Assembly: GCA_030824175.1 (NCBI GenBank)
Contig: JAVBYH010000203.1
Coordinates: forward strand, 1 to 6,809
Origin: Bacteroidota bacterium
GTDB lineage: Bacteria > Bacteroidota > Ignavibacteria > UBA10030 > UBA8401
DNA length: 6,809 nucleotides
Reading direction: 5' to 3'
Shown: positions 1-5,923 of the stretch, piece by piece
Numbering within the stretch: the stretch's first letter is position 1
Layout of the letters: every line of letters starts with the position of its first letter
Notes under the pieces: generated by a model
The model's input: the letters and a program-made list of their open reading frames with translations, nothing else
The model's database searches: none
What the model was told of the DNA's origin: nothing
Program-made: the position numbers and the translations under genes

Positions 1-1015
1 GGTCGCCTCCGATGTCCTTCGTGTCGTTGTCCTCGGAATATTTTTTCGCGAGAACCGCGAATGTCGCTTTCGCGTCGGGGCGCATGCGAATGCGGTTCAA
101 GAGGGCGATCGTGGAGTCGTCGTTTGCCTGCGATTGTTCGATGGGCAGCAGGATGTGGCGCGGATGGACCGATTCGCCGCGGCGCTCGAGGAGCTGAATG
201 ACATGGTAGCCGAACTGCGTCTTGACGGGCTTCGAGAGTTCCTTCTCCTTGAGCGCGAACGTGGCCTCCTCGAATTCCTTGACGAACGATCCGCGGCGGA
301 CCCAGCCGAGGTCGCCGCCCTGGGTGGCCGAGCCCGGATCGATTGAAAATTTCCTGGCGAGATCCGCGAACTCCACCCCGGCCTTCAGGCTGTCGATAAG
401 CGCGAGGGAGCGCAGGTAGGCGGCGTGGATCACCGACGAATCGGGCTTGGGCTGGATGTAGATATGGCTGAGTTCGTATTCAGTGGGGACCTTGGGAATG
501 CTGTCGCGGTACTGTTCGAAGAATTCCTCGACCTCGCGGCGTGAGACGGACAGCGACTGGTTGCGCTGTTGCTGCACTTTTTCGACGAGCAGCTGCTTCC
601 GGATCATTTCGCGGTACTGGTAATCGCGCTTGACGCGCGTGATGGGCATTCCGTACATCTCTTCGAGCTTCTCCTTCGAACCGACGCGTTGGACGAGCAT
701 GTTGAGCTGTCGGTCGAGACGGTCGGTGACCTCCTCTTCCGTGACGATGACGCTGTCTTCGAGCGCCTGGGCGAGGATGAGTTTGTCGTTGATCATGCCG
801 TCGAGCACACGGGACTGGATCTCGGGAGATTGCGGATCGAGCTTGTTCTGCATTGCAAACTGCTGGACGGAGAAGACGAGGTCGGTGAGCGTGATCACTT
901 CCTTATCGACGACGGCCACCACCTTGTCGAGCGTCTGCTGCTGGCCCGTTTGCTGCGCACGCGCCGATACGGCGCAGAGGACGAGCAGGAGGAGTGCCAT
1001 ATATTTTTTCATCAT
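1..1015 (-). CDS. surA: SurA-type periplasmic chaperone / peptidyl-prolyl cis-trans isomerase (3' end missing)
   Basis: Translating the minus strand from 1015 gives 338 residues that run off the left edge. A type I signal peptide (MMKK, then a Leu-rich core) probably ends after ARA, near residue 20. A SurA-like N-terminal domain follows, including DKVVAVVDKEVITLTDL. The first parvulin domain spans about 179-277, with both hallmark histidines (H184 in ELSHIYIQ, H271 in TQFGYHVIQ), a GGDLGW turn (233-238) and F248. A second parvulin domain begins at HPRHILLP (H287) and is cut at IGGD (335-338). Domain order and spacing match E. coli SurA, about 430 residues long, so roughly 90 residues are missing. 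The family chaperones unfolded outer-membrane proteins in the periplasm. An in-frame TGA at 1018-1016 limits the start to ATG 1015 or ATG 1012, and no clear Shine-Dalgarno is visible. The gene lies 35 bp after the preceding foldase gene, implying one transcript. The symbol is by domain architecture; orthology to enterobacterial surA is not proven. Confidence 0.9.
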   Translation of the reverse strand, partial: MMKKYMALLLLVLCAVSARAQQTGQQQTLDKVVAVVDKEVITLTDLVFSVQQFAMQNKLDPQSPEIQSRVLDGMINDKLILAQALEDSVIVTEEEVTDRLDRQLNMLVQRVGSKEKLEEMYGMPITRVKRDYQYREMIRKQLLVEKVQQQRNQSLSVSRREVEEFFEQYRDSIPKVPTEYELSHIYIQPKPDSSVIHAAYLRSLALIDSLKAGVEFADLARKFSIDPGSATQGGDLGWVRRGSFVKEFEEATFALKEKELSKPVKTQFGYHVIQLLERRGESVHPRHILLPIEQSQANDDSTIALLNRIRMRPDAKATFAVLAKKYSEDNDTKDIGGD

Positions 1016-1050
1016 TCATTCGCTTTCATGGGATATCGGGAGACATGGCG

Positions 1051-1911
1051 CTATTCGCCTTTTGACGCCAGCGTGTCTTTTTCGGCGTAAAACAATTGCA
1101 CGTTATTTTTTTTTCGCAGCGTTTCGATGAGGTCGCTGTATTTCTGTTGACGTAATTCGACGCTCAATCGTTCCCGTATCCGCTGTTCCACGAACCGGAG
1201 CGGCGGGCTTTCACCGCGCTTGAGCGATCCGAGCATGCGTATGACGAAGAATCCGGCACTCGTCTTGACGGGGAACGACACGTCGTTCGTCTTCATCGCG
1301 GATGCGAGGCGCCAGAGCTCGTTCGGAAAGAGCGTCGACTGCGTATGAAGCACCGAATCGGTCGCCTCGACGATCGCACCGCCGTCGCGCGCATCGGCCG
1401 CAGCAGCGGCCCATCCGCCGGACCCGAGGGCTGCGTCGCGGAAGCGTTCAGCCGCACGTCTGTCTCGGAAGATCGCGGTGCCGATCCAGACGGTCTGTTC
1501 GCGGATGCTGAACTCGTCCGCATGCTTGTCGAAGTATGCCTGCACATCAGTCTCCGGTACGGCCTCTGGAGGCACGGAGATCACTTCTTTTTCAAGGAGC
1601 GCCGCGATCGTCAGCTGTTTCTGTGCGTCCTCAAGATTGCGCTTCACCGCCTCCGACTCGTCGAGCTTCTGCCGTTTCGCCTCCTGATAGAGGATCTCGG
1701 AGATCACCCAGCGGTTGGCGTACATCTTGATCTGCGCATCGGTGAGCTGTTGCGAGGCGTCGGCGTGCGCTTCGATCATTTCCCTGGTGAGGCTGCGATC
1801 GTTCACGCGCGCCAGTTCCTGCGCCTGCTCGGGCGTTGTGCTGCACGAAAGGAAAAAACCGCACACGCCCGCGGTGAGAAGCAGGCGTGTGCCGATGAAA
1901 ACGTTGTTCAT
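1051..1911 (-). CDS. SurA-N/parvulin-like envelope foldase, probable lipoprotein, catalytic histidines absent
   Basis: This 286-residue protein starts with a signal sequence ending FFLSC, giving probable lipidation at Cys23; Phe at -3 makes the lipobox non-ideal. Residues about 30-135 are helical and charged and look like a SurA/PpiD N-terminal chaperone region (VNDRSLTREMIEAH, then ISEILYQEAKRQKLDE). Residues about 137-228 keep the outline of a parvulin domain, ending SFPVKTSAGFFVIRML, which aligns with the usual PVKTQFGYHVIKL. The C-terminal His is replaced by Phe222, the N-terminal His is absent (VWIGTAIF), and the GGDLG loop is missing. A basic helical tail closes the protein. I infer a chaperone or scaffold without isomerase activity. 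Its ATG shares one base with the TAA of the upstream gene (TAATG), which suggests translational coupling, and it is followed 35 bp later by the SurA-type gene. Family membership is by pattern only; a PpiC-domain or plain SurA-N annotation would both be reasonable. Confidence 0.82.
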   Translation of the reverse strand: MNNVFIGTRLLLTAGVCGFFLSCSTTPEQAQELARVNDRSLTREMIEAHADASQQLTDAQIKMYANRWVISEILYQEAKRQKLDESEAVKRNLEDAQKQLTIAALLEKEVISVPPEAVPETDVQAYFDKHADEFSIREQTVWIGTAIFRDRRAAERFRDAALGSGGWAAAAADARDGGAIVEATDSVLHTQSTLFPNELWRLASAMKTNDVSFPVKTSAGFFVIRMLGSLKRGESPPLRFVEQRIRERLSVELRQQKYSDLIETLRKKNNVQLFYAEKDTLASKGE

Positions 1912-4016
1912 TACTGTTGGTCATCCTTTGCCGGCGCCGGCTCGTTTCCGGGCGCGAACGACAGCTTCAGTGTTTCATTGTGGAGCACCACGGGATATTT
2001 GTTCTTCAGGTACGACTGCCACACGTCTTCAAGGCGTTTCGATTCCGCATCCTGGAAGTGTCCCGAAACTTCGGACATTGCTTCTTCGTACGTCTTGGTG
2101 CGTGCCGGATCCTTCTTCAGCGTCTTGATGATGGAGACGCCGTTCTCGAACGCGAACGGTTCGCTCACGGAGCCTTCGGCGGCCTTCCATGCCTTTTCCG
2201 TCAATTCGTTCGTCGTGACCGGCTGGAATCCCGCCACGCCTTTTTTGGCTTTCGTTGCCTCGCGTTCGTTGAAGAGTACCGCCGCCGAATCGAACGAAAT
2301 GGGCGCCACAGCGACCTGGATGATCTGCTGTTTCTTCGAACGCTTCGTCTTCGCCACGACCGAGTCGCGCGAGTATCCGGCGATCGCCCGTTTCACGAGC
2401 TGCGCGATGCTGTCGGTGGAGACATGAATTTCCTGAACGTTGACACGGTCAGGCCACGTGTATTTCGCGGCGTTCTCCTTATGGTAAATGCGAAGGAGAG
2501 AATCTTTCGCTGCGACTTTGTTCCAGACCTCTTCCTGTTCAGCCTTAAAGAGGAGGATACCTTCCTCGTATTCCTTCATCGTCGACTTGAATTTCGGAAA
2601 CTTGTCCTCCATGAGGCGTGCATGGTGCTCAACAACGAGGCTGTTGCCGATCTTGTCGGTGATCGTCTTCATTGTCGCCGGCGCCTCCTTCAGCGAGAGC
2701 CCCTGCAGTTCCGGATTCAGCTTCTGCATCGTGATCACGGAATCGATCGAGACGCCGCGTCCGGCCAGCGAGATGAGCGTCTTCGAACGGAGCACGGGGG
2801 TGATTGTGCTGTCCCATTTCACGTCGCTCGTTGTCTTGGACGTATCCGCCGCCGCCGCGAACGCCGCGAGGGCAGTGGCGTCGACGGAATAATTGTATTG
2901 TTTTTTCATCTGTTCCACGAGACGGTTGTAGTCCGACTGATAGCGTGTGCGCTGATATTCGGCTTTCAGTTCGGGCTCCATCTCCTTGAACGGTTTCACC
3001 GGTTCGGTGCGGAGGATTTTCACGATGTGGAGGCCGAACGGTGTCGCGATGACGTCGGAGAGCTGACCGACCTTCATGGAGAATGCGACGGAGTCGAATT
3101 CCTTCACCGTGCGGCGTCGTTCGATGAGGCCCAGATCGCCGCCCTGTTCGGCGGTCCATGTGTCGTCCGAATTGCGGCGCGCAAGTTCTGCGAAATCGCG
3201 TCCCGCCTTAAGCGAGTCGAGGACGGCGCGGATGTCTTTCCATGCCTTCGCCGAATCTTCAGGCGTGGATGTTTTCGTGAGGCGCTTCATGATATGCGCC
3301 GGATTTACCTGGCCGGGATTCGATTTGCGGTCCGTCACCTTGATGAGATGGTAGCCGAACTGCGTGCGGACCGGAGACGGGGACACCTGACCCGGCTGCA
3401 GTTTGAAGACAGCCTGTTCGAATTCGGGCACCATGGAGCCGCCCGAGAAATAATAGAGGTCGCCTTTGTTCGTCGCGGCGGATGGGTCCTGCGAGTTGCG
3501 GGCAGCGAGATCCGCGAACGGCACGCCGGCCTTCACCGAGTCCAGGATCTTGAGCACCTTCGTATAGGCCTCGAGCGTGTCGGCGGGTGCGGCGCCCTCC
3601 TTCACCATGATGAGGATGTGGCTCGCGCGGATCTCAAGCGAGCGGTGGTTGTACATTTCCTCGAGCGCCGGTCCGGTGACCTCTTTATCGATCACGTATG
3701 TGACGGCGAGATTTTTTCGGTAGTCATTGAGTTCGTTGCGGAGCTCGGGGTCTTTATCGTATCCGCGCGCATATGCTTCCTTCACCTTCAATTTGTATTT
3801 CACGTAGAGATCTAAGAATTTTTCGCGGTCTTCCATCGATGTTTTCGAGGCGCCTTCCCAGCCGCCGTTGTTTTTGGCGTACATCGATTCGAATTCCTGC
3901 AGAGAAATTTTATCGGTTCCGACCTCGGCAACGGTCACGGTCTTCTGCGAACCGCAGCCGGTGATACCCCACATGGCACCCGCGAGCAGAAGTGTCATTA
4001 AAGTTGAAATACGCAT
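1911..4016 (-). CDS. Multidomain parvulin-type peptidyl-prolyl isomerase lipoprotein (PpiC/SurA/PpiD-like)
   Basis: This 701-residue protein begins with a lipoprotein signal peptide ending GITGC (Cys21). Residues about 25-125 form a SurA-N-like region (VAEVGTDKISLQEFESMY, then a helical YVKYKLKVKEAYARGYDKDPE stretch). Parvulin domain 1 (about 130-228) keeps H133 (ASHILI), M195, F199 and H223 (TQFGYHLIK). Parvulin domain 2 (about 238-336) keeps H241 (NPAHIMK), GGDLG (292-296), F307 and H330 (TPFGLHIVK), though the usual Met position reads Val. An Ala-rich linker lies near 381-391. Residues about 525-635 look like a third, degenerate parvulin domain, with H531 but Ser628 in place of the final His. 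The tail is polar (APGNEPAPAKDDQQ). The start at 4016 has AAGGAG six bases upstream. It is the first gene of the operon, and I infer a membrane-anchored, periplasm-facing foldase for outer-membrane or exported proteins. The length far exceeds that of single-domain PrsA/PpiC proteins; large foldases of this kind are common in Bacteroidota-like lineages. Confidence 0.92.
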   Translation of the reverse strand: MRISTLMTLLLAGAMWGITGCGSQKTVTVAEVGTDKISLQEFESMYAKNNGGWEGASKTSMEDREKFLDLYVKYKLKVKEAYARGYDKDPELRNELNDYRKNLAVTYVIDKEVTGPALEEMYNHRSLEIRASHILIMVKEGAAPADTLEAYTKVLKILDSVKAGVPFADLAARNSQDPSAATNKGDLYYFSGGSMVPEFEQAVFKLQPGQVSPSPVRTQFGYHLIKVTDRKSNPGQVNPAHIMKRLTKTSTPEDSAKAWKDIRAVLDSLKAGRDFAELARRNSDDTWTAEQGGDLGLIERRRTVKEFDSVAFSMKVGQLSDVIATPFGLHIVKILRTEPVKPFKEMEPELKAEYQRTRYQSDYNRLVEQMKKQYNYSVDATALAAFAAAADTSKTTSDVKWDSTITPVLRSKTLISLAGRGVSIDSVITMQKLNPELQGLSLKEAPATMKTITDKIGNSLVVEHHARLMEDKFPKFKSTMKEYEEGILLFKAEQEEVWNKVAAKDSLLRIYHKENAAKYTWPDRVNVQEIHVSTDSIAQLVKRAIAGYSRDSVVAKTKRSKKQQIIQVAVAPISFDSAAVLFNEREATKAKKGVAGFQPVTTNELTEKAWKAAEGSVSEPFAFENGVSIIKTLKKDPARTKTYEEAMSEVSGHFQDAESKRLEDVWQSYLKNKYPVVLHNETLKLSFAPGNEPAPAKDDQQ

Positions 4017-4022
4017 ACATCT

Positions 4023-4028
4023 CTCCTT
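4023..4028 (-). promoter_or_regulatory. Ribosome binding site of the 701-residue foldase gene
   Basis: The minus strand reads AAGGAG at 4028-4023, six bases before the ATG at 4016-4014. An out-of-frame ATG at 4020-4018 lies closer to the site, but only the 4016 start opens the long frame with a lipoprotein signal. This is one of the strongest Shine-Dalgarno matches in the window, as expected for the first gene of an operon. Confidence 0.75.
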
Positions 4029-4069
4029 GATTCAAAGAAAACTATGGTTGATTTAAGCTGTAACCTTAA

Positions 4070-4098
4070 AAATTACTGAAATAACGGCTAAAAAGCAA
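4070..4098 (-). promoter_or_regulatory. Weak candidate promoter for the foldase operon
   Basis: The 117-bp gap 4017-4133 is clearly AT-richer than the flanking genes and is the obvious place for an operon promoter. The best sigma70-like pair I can find on the minus strand is TTGCTT (4098-4093) and TAATTT (4075-4070) with a 17-base spacer. Each box matches only three of six consensus bases. Read-through from the Nudix gene is an alternative, since no convincing terminator separates them. Confidence 0.2.
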
Positions 4099-4133
4099 TC
4101 TTCATTCAAGAAACATGCGGGAGCGGCGGATAT

Positions 4134-4781
4134 TTATCCGAGCCGCTCGTGTTCGCGGATGAGCGTGACGAGGCGGTGGATGATGAGAGCCGTGGCGCCC
4201 CATACGGGCTCCTCGCCGATGTCATAAAAATAGACGGTGCGGTCAACGTCATCGAAAGAGCGGACCTCCGTGCGCAGCGTACTGTCGTCGAAGAACGCTT
4301 CGAACGGGATACTGAGGATCTCACAGACCTCCGCCGGATTTGGCAGCAGCACCGGCATGGCGGCGATCACGCCGATGATCGGGGTGATCAGGAAGCCGCT
4401 CGGTGTCCACACCTCATCCAGCGCTCCGAGGATGCGCACGTCCTCGGGATTCAGGCCCACTTCCTCGAACGATTCGCGCAAGGCTGTGCCGACCGGAAAT
4501 TCATCGCATTCGTCCGCCGCGCCTCCGGGAAAGGAGATCTGCCCCTTGTGATGCTCGACAAGATGCGTGCGTTTGGTGAGCAGGAGCCGGTACCCGTCCG
4601 GAGTTGCGACGAGGGCAACGAGAACGGCAGCACGCCGTCCCGATCGGTCCGGGTGGGGGCGCGAGGGATAGGTCGAAAAAATCTGTTCGAGCGATTGCAG
4701 CAATGCCATAGACGCGACCGTTTTCCATTCAATATGCGAAATTTCGGGGATACTTGCACCGCCCATGGCTTGAGCGCGCAC
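4134..4781 (-). CDS. CoA pyrophosphatase-type Nudix hydrolase (NudL/YeaB family)
   Basis: This 215-residue product starts at a GTG. The CoA-specific motif occurs at about 67-87: LLTKR, then HLVEHHKG, then FPGG (84-87). It departs from the family pattern LLTxRSx3Rx3Gx3FPGG by Thr72 for Ser and Glu76 for Arg. The overlapping Nudix helix follows at 101-110 (LRESFEEVGL) with the metal-ligand glutamates E103, E106 and E107. Further family landmarks are the TPSGFLITPIIGVI stretch (126-139) and the C-terminal VWGATALIIHRLV. The family hydrolyses CoA and acyl-CoAs to phosphopantetheine species plus 3',5'-ADP with Mg2+ or Mn2+, as cytosolic CoA housekeeping. No signal peptide is seen. An in-frame TAA lies just upstream of the GTG. 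ATG codons at residues 6 and 25 are alternatives; Met25 would give 191 residues, close to E. coli NudL, but lacks a good ribosome site. Substrate is inferred from the motif and could be another nucleotide derivative. Confidence 0.88.
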   Translation of the reverse strand: MRAQAMGGASIPEISHIEWKTVASMALLQSLEQIFSTYPSRPHPDRSGRRAAVLVALVATPDGYRLLLTKRTHLVEHHKGQISFPGGAADECDEFPVGTALRESFEEVGLNPEDVRILGALDEVWTPSGFLITPIIGVIAAMPVLLPNPAEVCEILSIPFEAFFDDSTLRTEVRSFDDVDRTVYFYDIGEEPVWGATALIIHRLVTLIREHERLG

Positions 4782-4792
4782 GAGTCTTTAAA

Positions 4793-4797
4793 CCTCC
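4793..4797 (-). promoter_or_regulatory. Ribosome binding site supporting the GTG start of the Nudix gene
   Basis: The minus strand reads GGAGG at 4797-4793, eleven bases before the GTG at 4781-4779. The spacing is a little long but usable. Neither in-frame ATG (residues 6 and 25) has a comparable purine-rich element, so this site is the main argument for the GTG start. Confidence 0.5.
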
Positions 4798-4853
4798 GGG
4801 GTCCAGCCTGTGTCATACATGCATTGGAGCCGGGAGCCCTGCGCGAACCGTTC

Positions 4854-4883
4854 CGGACACAGACACCGCCGGTATCATATAAT
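4854..4883 (+). promoter_or_regulatory. Sigma70-like promoter for the plus-strand lipoprotein gene
   Basis: A perfect TATAAT lies at 4878-4883 and CGGACA (four of six matches to TTGACA) at 4854-4859, with an 18-base spacer. Transcription would start near 4890, giving a leader of roughly 27 bases that contains the GGAG ribosome site at 4908-4911. If the host uses a Bacteroidota-type primary sigma factor with its different consensus, the match may be fortuitous. Confidence 0.5.
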
Positions 4884-4916
4884 TAACCACATCATTTTCA
4901 CTTTTTTGGAGTACCT

Positions 4917-5855
4917 ATGCAGACGTATCACACCACCAAACGGTTCCTCCTTGCGGGCATATGCATCGCAATGATGGGCGCCTCCCTGTTCACAGGGTGC
5001 AACAAGAACGACGATCCCGTGCAGGCGCGGCTCGACAGTGCGGCCACCGACGACGCCGTCGCATCCATTGCGGGCGCGATTGGCGATGACAACGGAGGGG
5101 CGTCGAATAATGTCGGCGACATCGTCGCGCTTGCGGGACCAGATGGCTTGAAGGGGCTGGCGACGAGCCTGTCCAAGGAATATGGAACGATGACGACGAC
5201 GATCGTGGATTCTTCGTACGATGCAGCCACCGGCTGGTGGACGATGAATGTGGCGCACGAGAAGAATACGCCGAGCGACCAGTACTATACGAAACTTTCG
5301 CGCACCTACAAGATCCAGTATCTGAAGAACAATGTTCCGCAGAAATACTGGAGAGTGCAAAACGGCATCGCCGTCGACACGGCGAACGTCATTAAGAAGA
5401 TCGTTGTGAGCGGTGCGGGTGAATACAAGACTCCAAGGATCCATCACACGCTGAAGAGCATTACCGCCTCGTTCATCGCCACGAATACGAACACTGAAAT
5501 CGTGACCGTGAATTCCGACGCGCCCTACATCCGTGCGGGATACGATGTGATCACCACGGCGAACGCCGTGCGCACGCTGGACCATACCGTCGCACTGACC
5601 TTTGTCGGCGTCACCGGTCCGCGCCTGCGTCCGAATTCGTCGATGTTCACACGCAGGAATCTTTCGAACCAGACAGCGGGCACGATCAACGGCACGTATG
5701 CGGCCACGGTCACCGTGCAGCGGGGAACGGCCTACAATGAGAAGACGATCAACCGCACATTCACCGTCACGCTGGGCGGCGGAACGGGCACGATCGGGAT
5801 CAACGGCGACGGTCGCAGCTTTACATCGAACCTGCAGACGGGAGACGTGAAGTAA
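4917..5855 (+). CDS. Lipoprotein of unknown function
   Basis: I do not recognise this 312-residue protein. Its N-terminus is a lipoprotein signal peptide: Lys/Arg near residues 8-9, a hydrophobic core (FLLAGICIAMMGASLF), and lipobox FTGC with Cys28. The mature start NKNDD is polar. Residues about 35-85 are rich in Ala, Asp and Gly (ASIAGAIGDDNGG) and look flexible. From about residue 90 the chain is rich in Thr, Val, Asn and Tyr in alternating patterns (for example TYAATVTVQRGTAYNE, then TINRTFTVTLGGGTG), typical of beta-sandwich or beta-barrel surface proteins. I see no catalytic motif. It is the only plus-strand gene in the window, monocistronic, with its own promoter and a GGAG ribosome site five bases before the ATG, and it converges on the DUF2851 gene. 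The signal peptide makes this strand the real one over the long antisense frame at 4875-5873. A membrane-anchored, periplasmic or surface role is inferred. Confidence 0.85.
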   Translation: MQTYHTTKRFLLAGICIAMMGASLFTGCNKNDDPVQARLDSAATDDAVASIAGAIGDDNGGASNNVGDIVALAGPDGLKGLATSLSKEYGTMTTTIVDSSYDAATGWWTMNVAHEKNTPSDQYYTKLSRTYKIQYLKNNVPQKYWRVQNGIAVDTANVIKKIVVSGAGEYKTPRIHHTLKSITASFIATNTNTEIVTVNSDAPYIRAGYDVITTANAVRTLDHTVALTFVGVTGPRLRPNSSMFTRRNLSNQTAGTINGTYAATVTVQRGTAYNEKTINRTFTVTLGGGTGTIGINGDGRSFTSNLQTGDVK

Positions 5856-5877
5856 GGAAGGTGTCGTCTGCAATCAT

Positions 5878-5923
5878 GAAGGCGGAACATCCCGGACGAA
5901 ACAGTCAGGGGCGTCCCGCCTTC
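5878..5923. terminator. GC-rich inverted repeat between convergent genes, possible terminator
   Basis: GAAGGCGG at 5878-5885 is perfectly complementary to CCGCCTTC at 5916-5923. A nested GACG (5895-5898) and CGTC (5912-5915) could extend the fold. It begins 22 bases after the lipoprotein stop, and its right arm lies inside the last codons of the DUF2851 gene. Neither strand shows a T-run after the stem, so it is not a canonical intrinsic terminator. A role in ending or blocking convergent transcription is inferred from position only. Confidence 0.35.

Noticed and set aside
569..2427. Plus-strand open frames of 173, 166 and 360 residues across the SurA-type and middle foldase genes
   Set aside because: They are antisense shadows of minus-strand genes that have signal peptides and SurA/parvulin motifs, and none shows a motif of its own.
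1917..3815. A 632-residue open frame on the plus strand opposite the large foldase gene
   Set aside because: It is antisense to a gene with a clear lipoprotein signal and two parvulin domains. Its translation is His/Arg/Phe-rich low-complexity shadow sequence with no recognisable motif, typical of the complement of GC-biased codons.
4127..4140. Short inverted repeat overlapping the Nudix stop codon, considered as a terminator
   Set aside because: The stem is only five or six weak base pairs with a two- to four-base loop, and no T-run follows on the minus strand.
4782..4916. Search for a small gene or minus-strand promoter in the divergent intergenic region
   Set aside because: No small frame with a ribosome site stands out. 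The best minus-strand -10-like element (TATGAT within the AT-rich part near 4874-4880) has no matching -35 box and lies about 90 bases from the Nudix start.
4875..5873. A 332-residue minus-strand open frame opposite the lipoprotein gene
   Set aside because: It is very Arg/His/Val-rich and has no recognisable domain. The plus-strand frame has a promoter, ribosome site and lipoprotein signal peptide.
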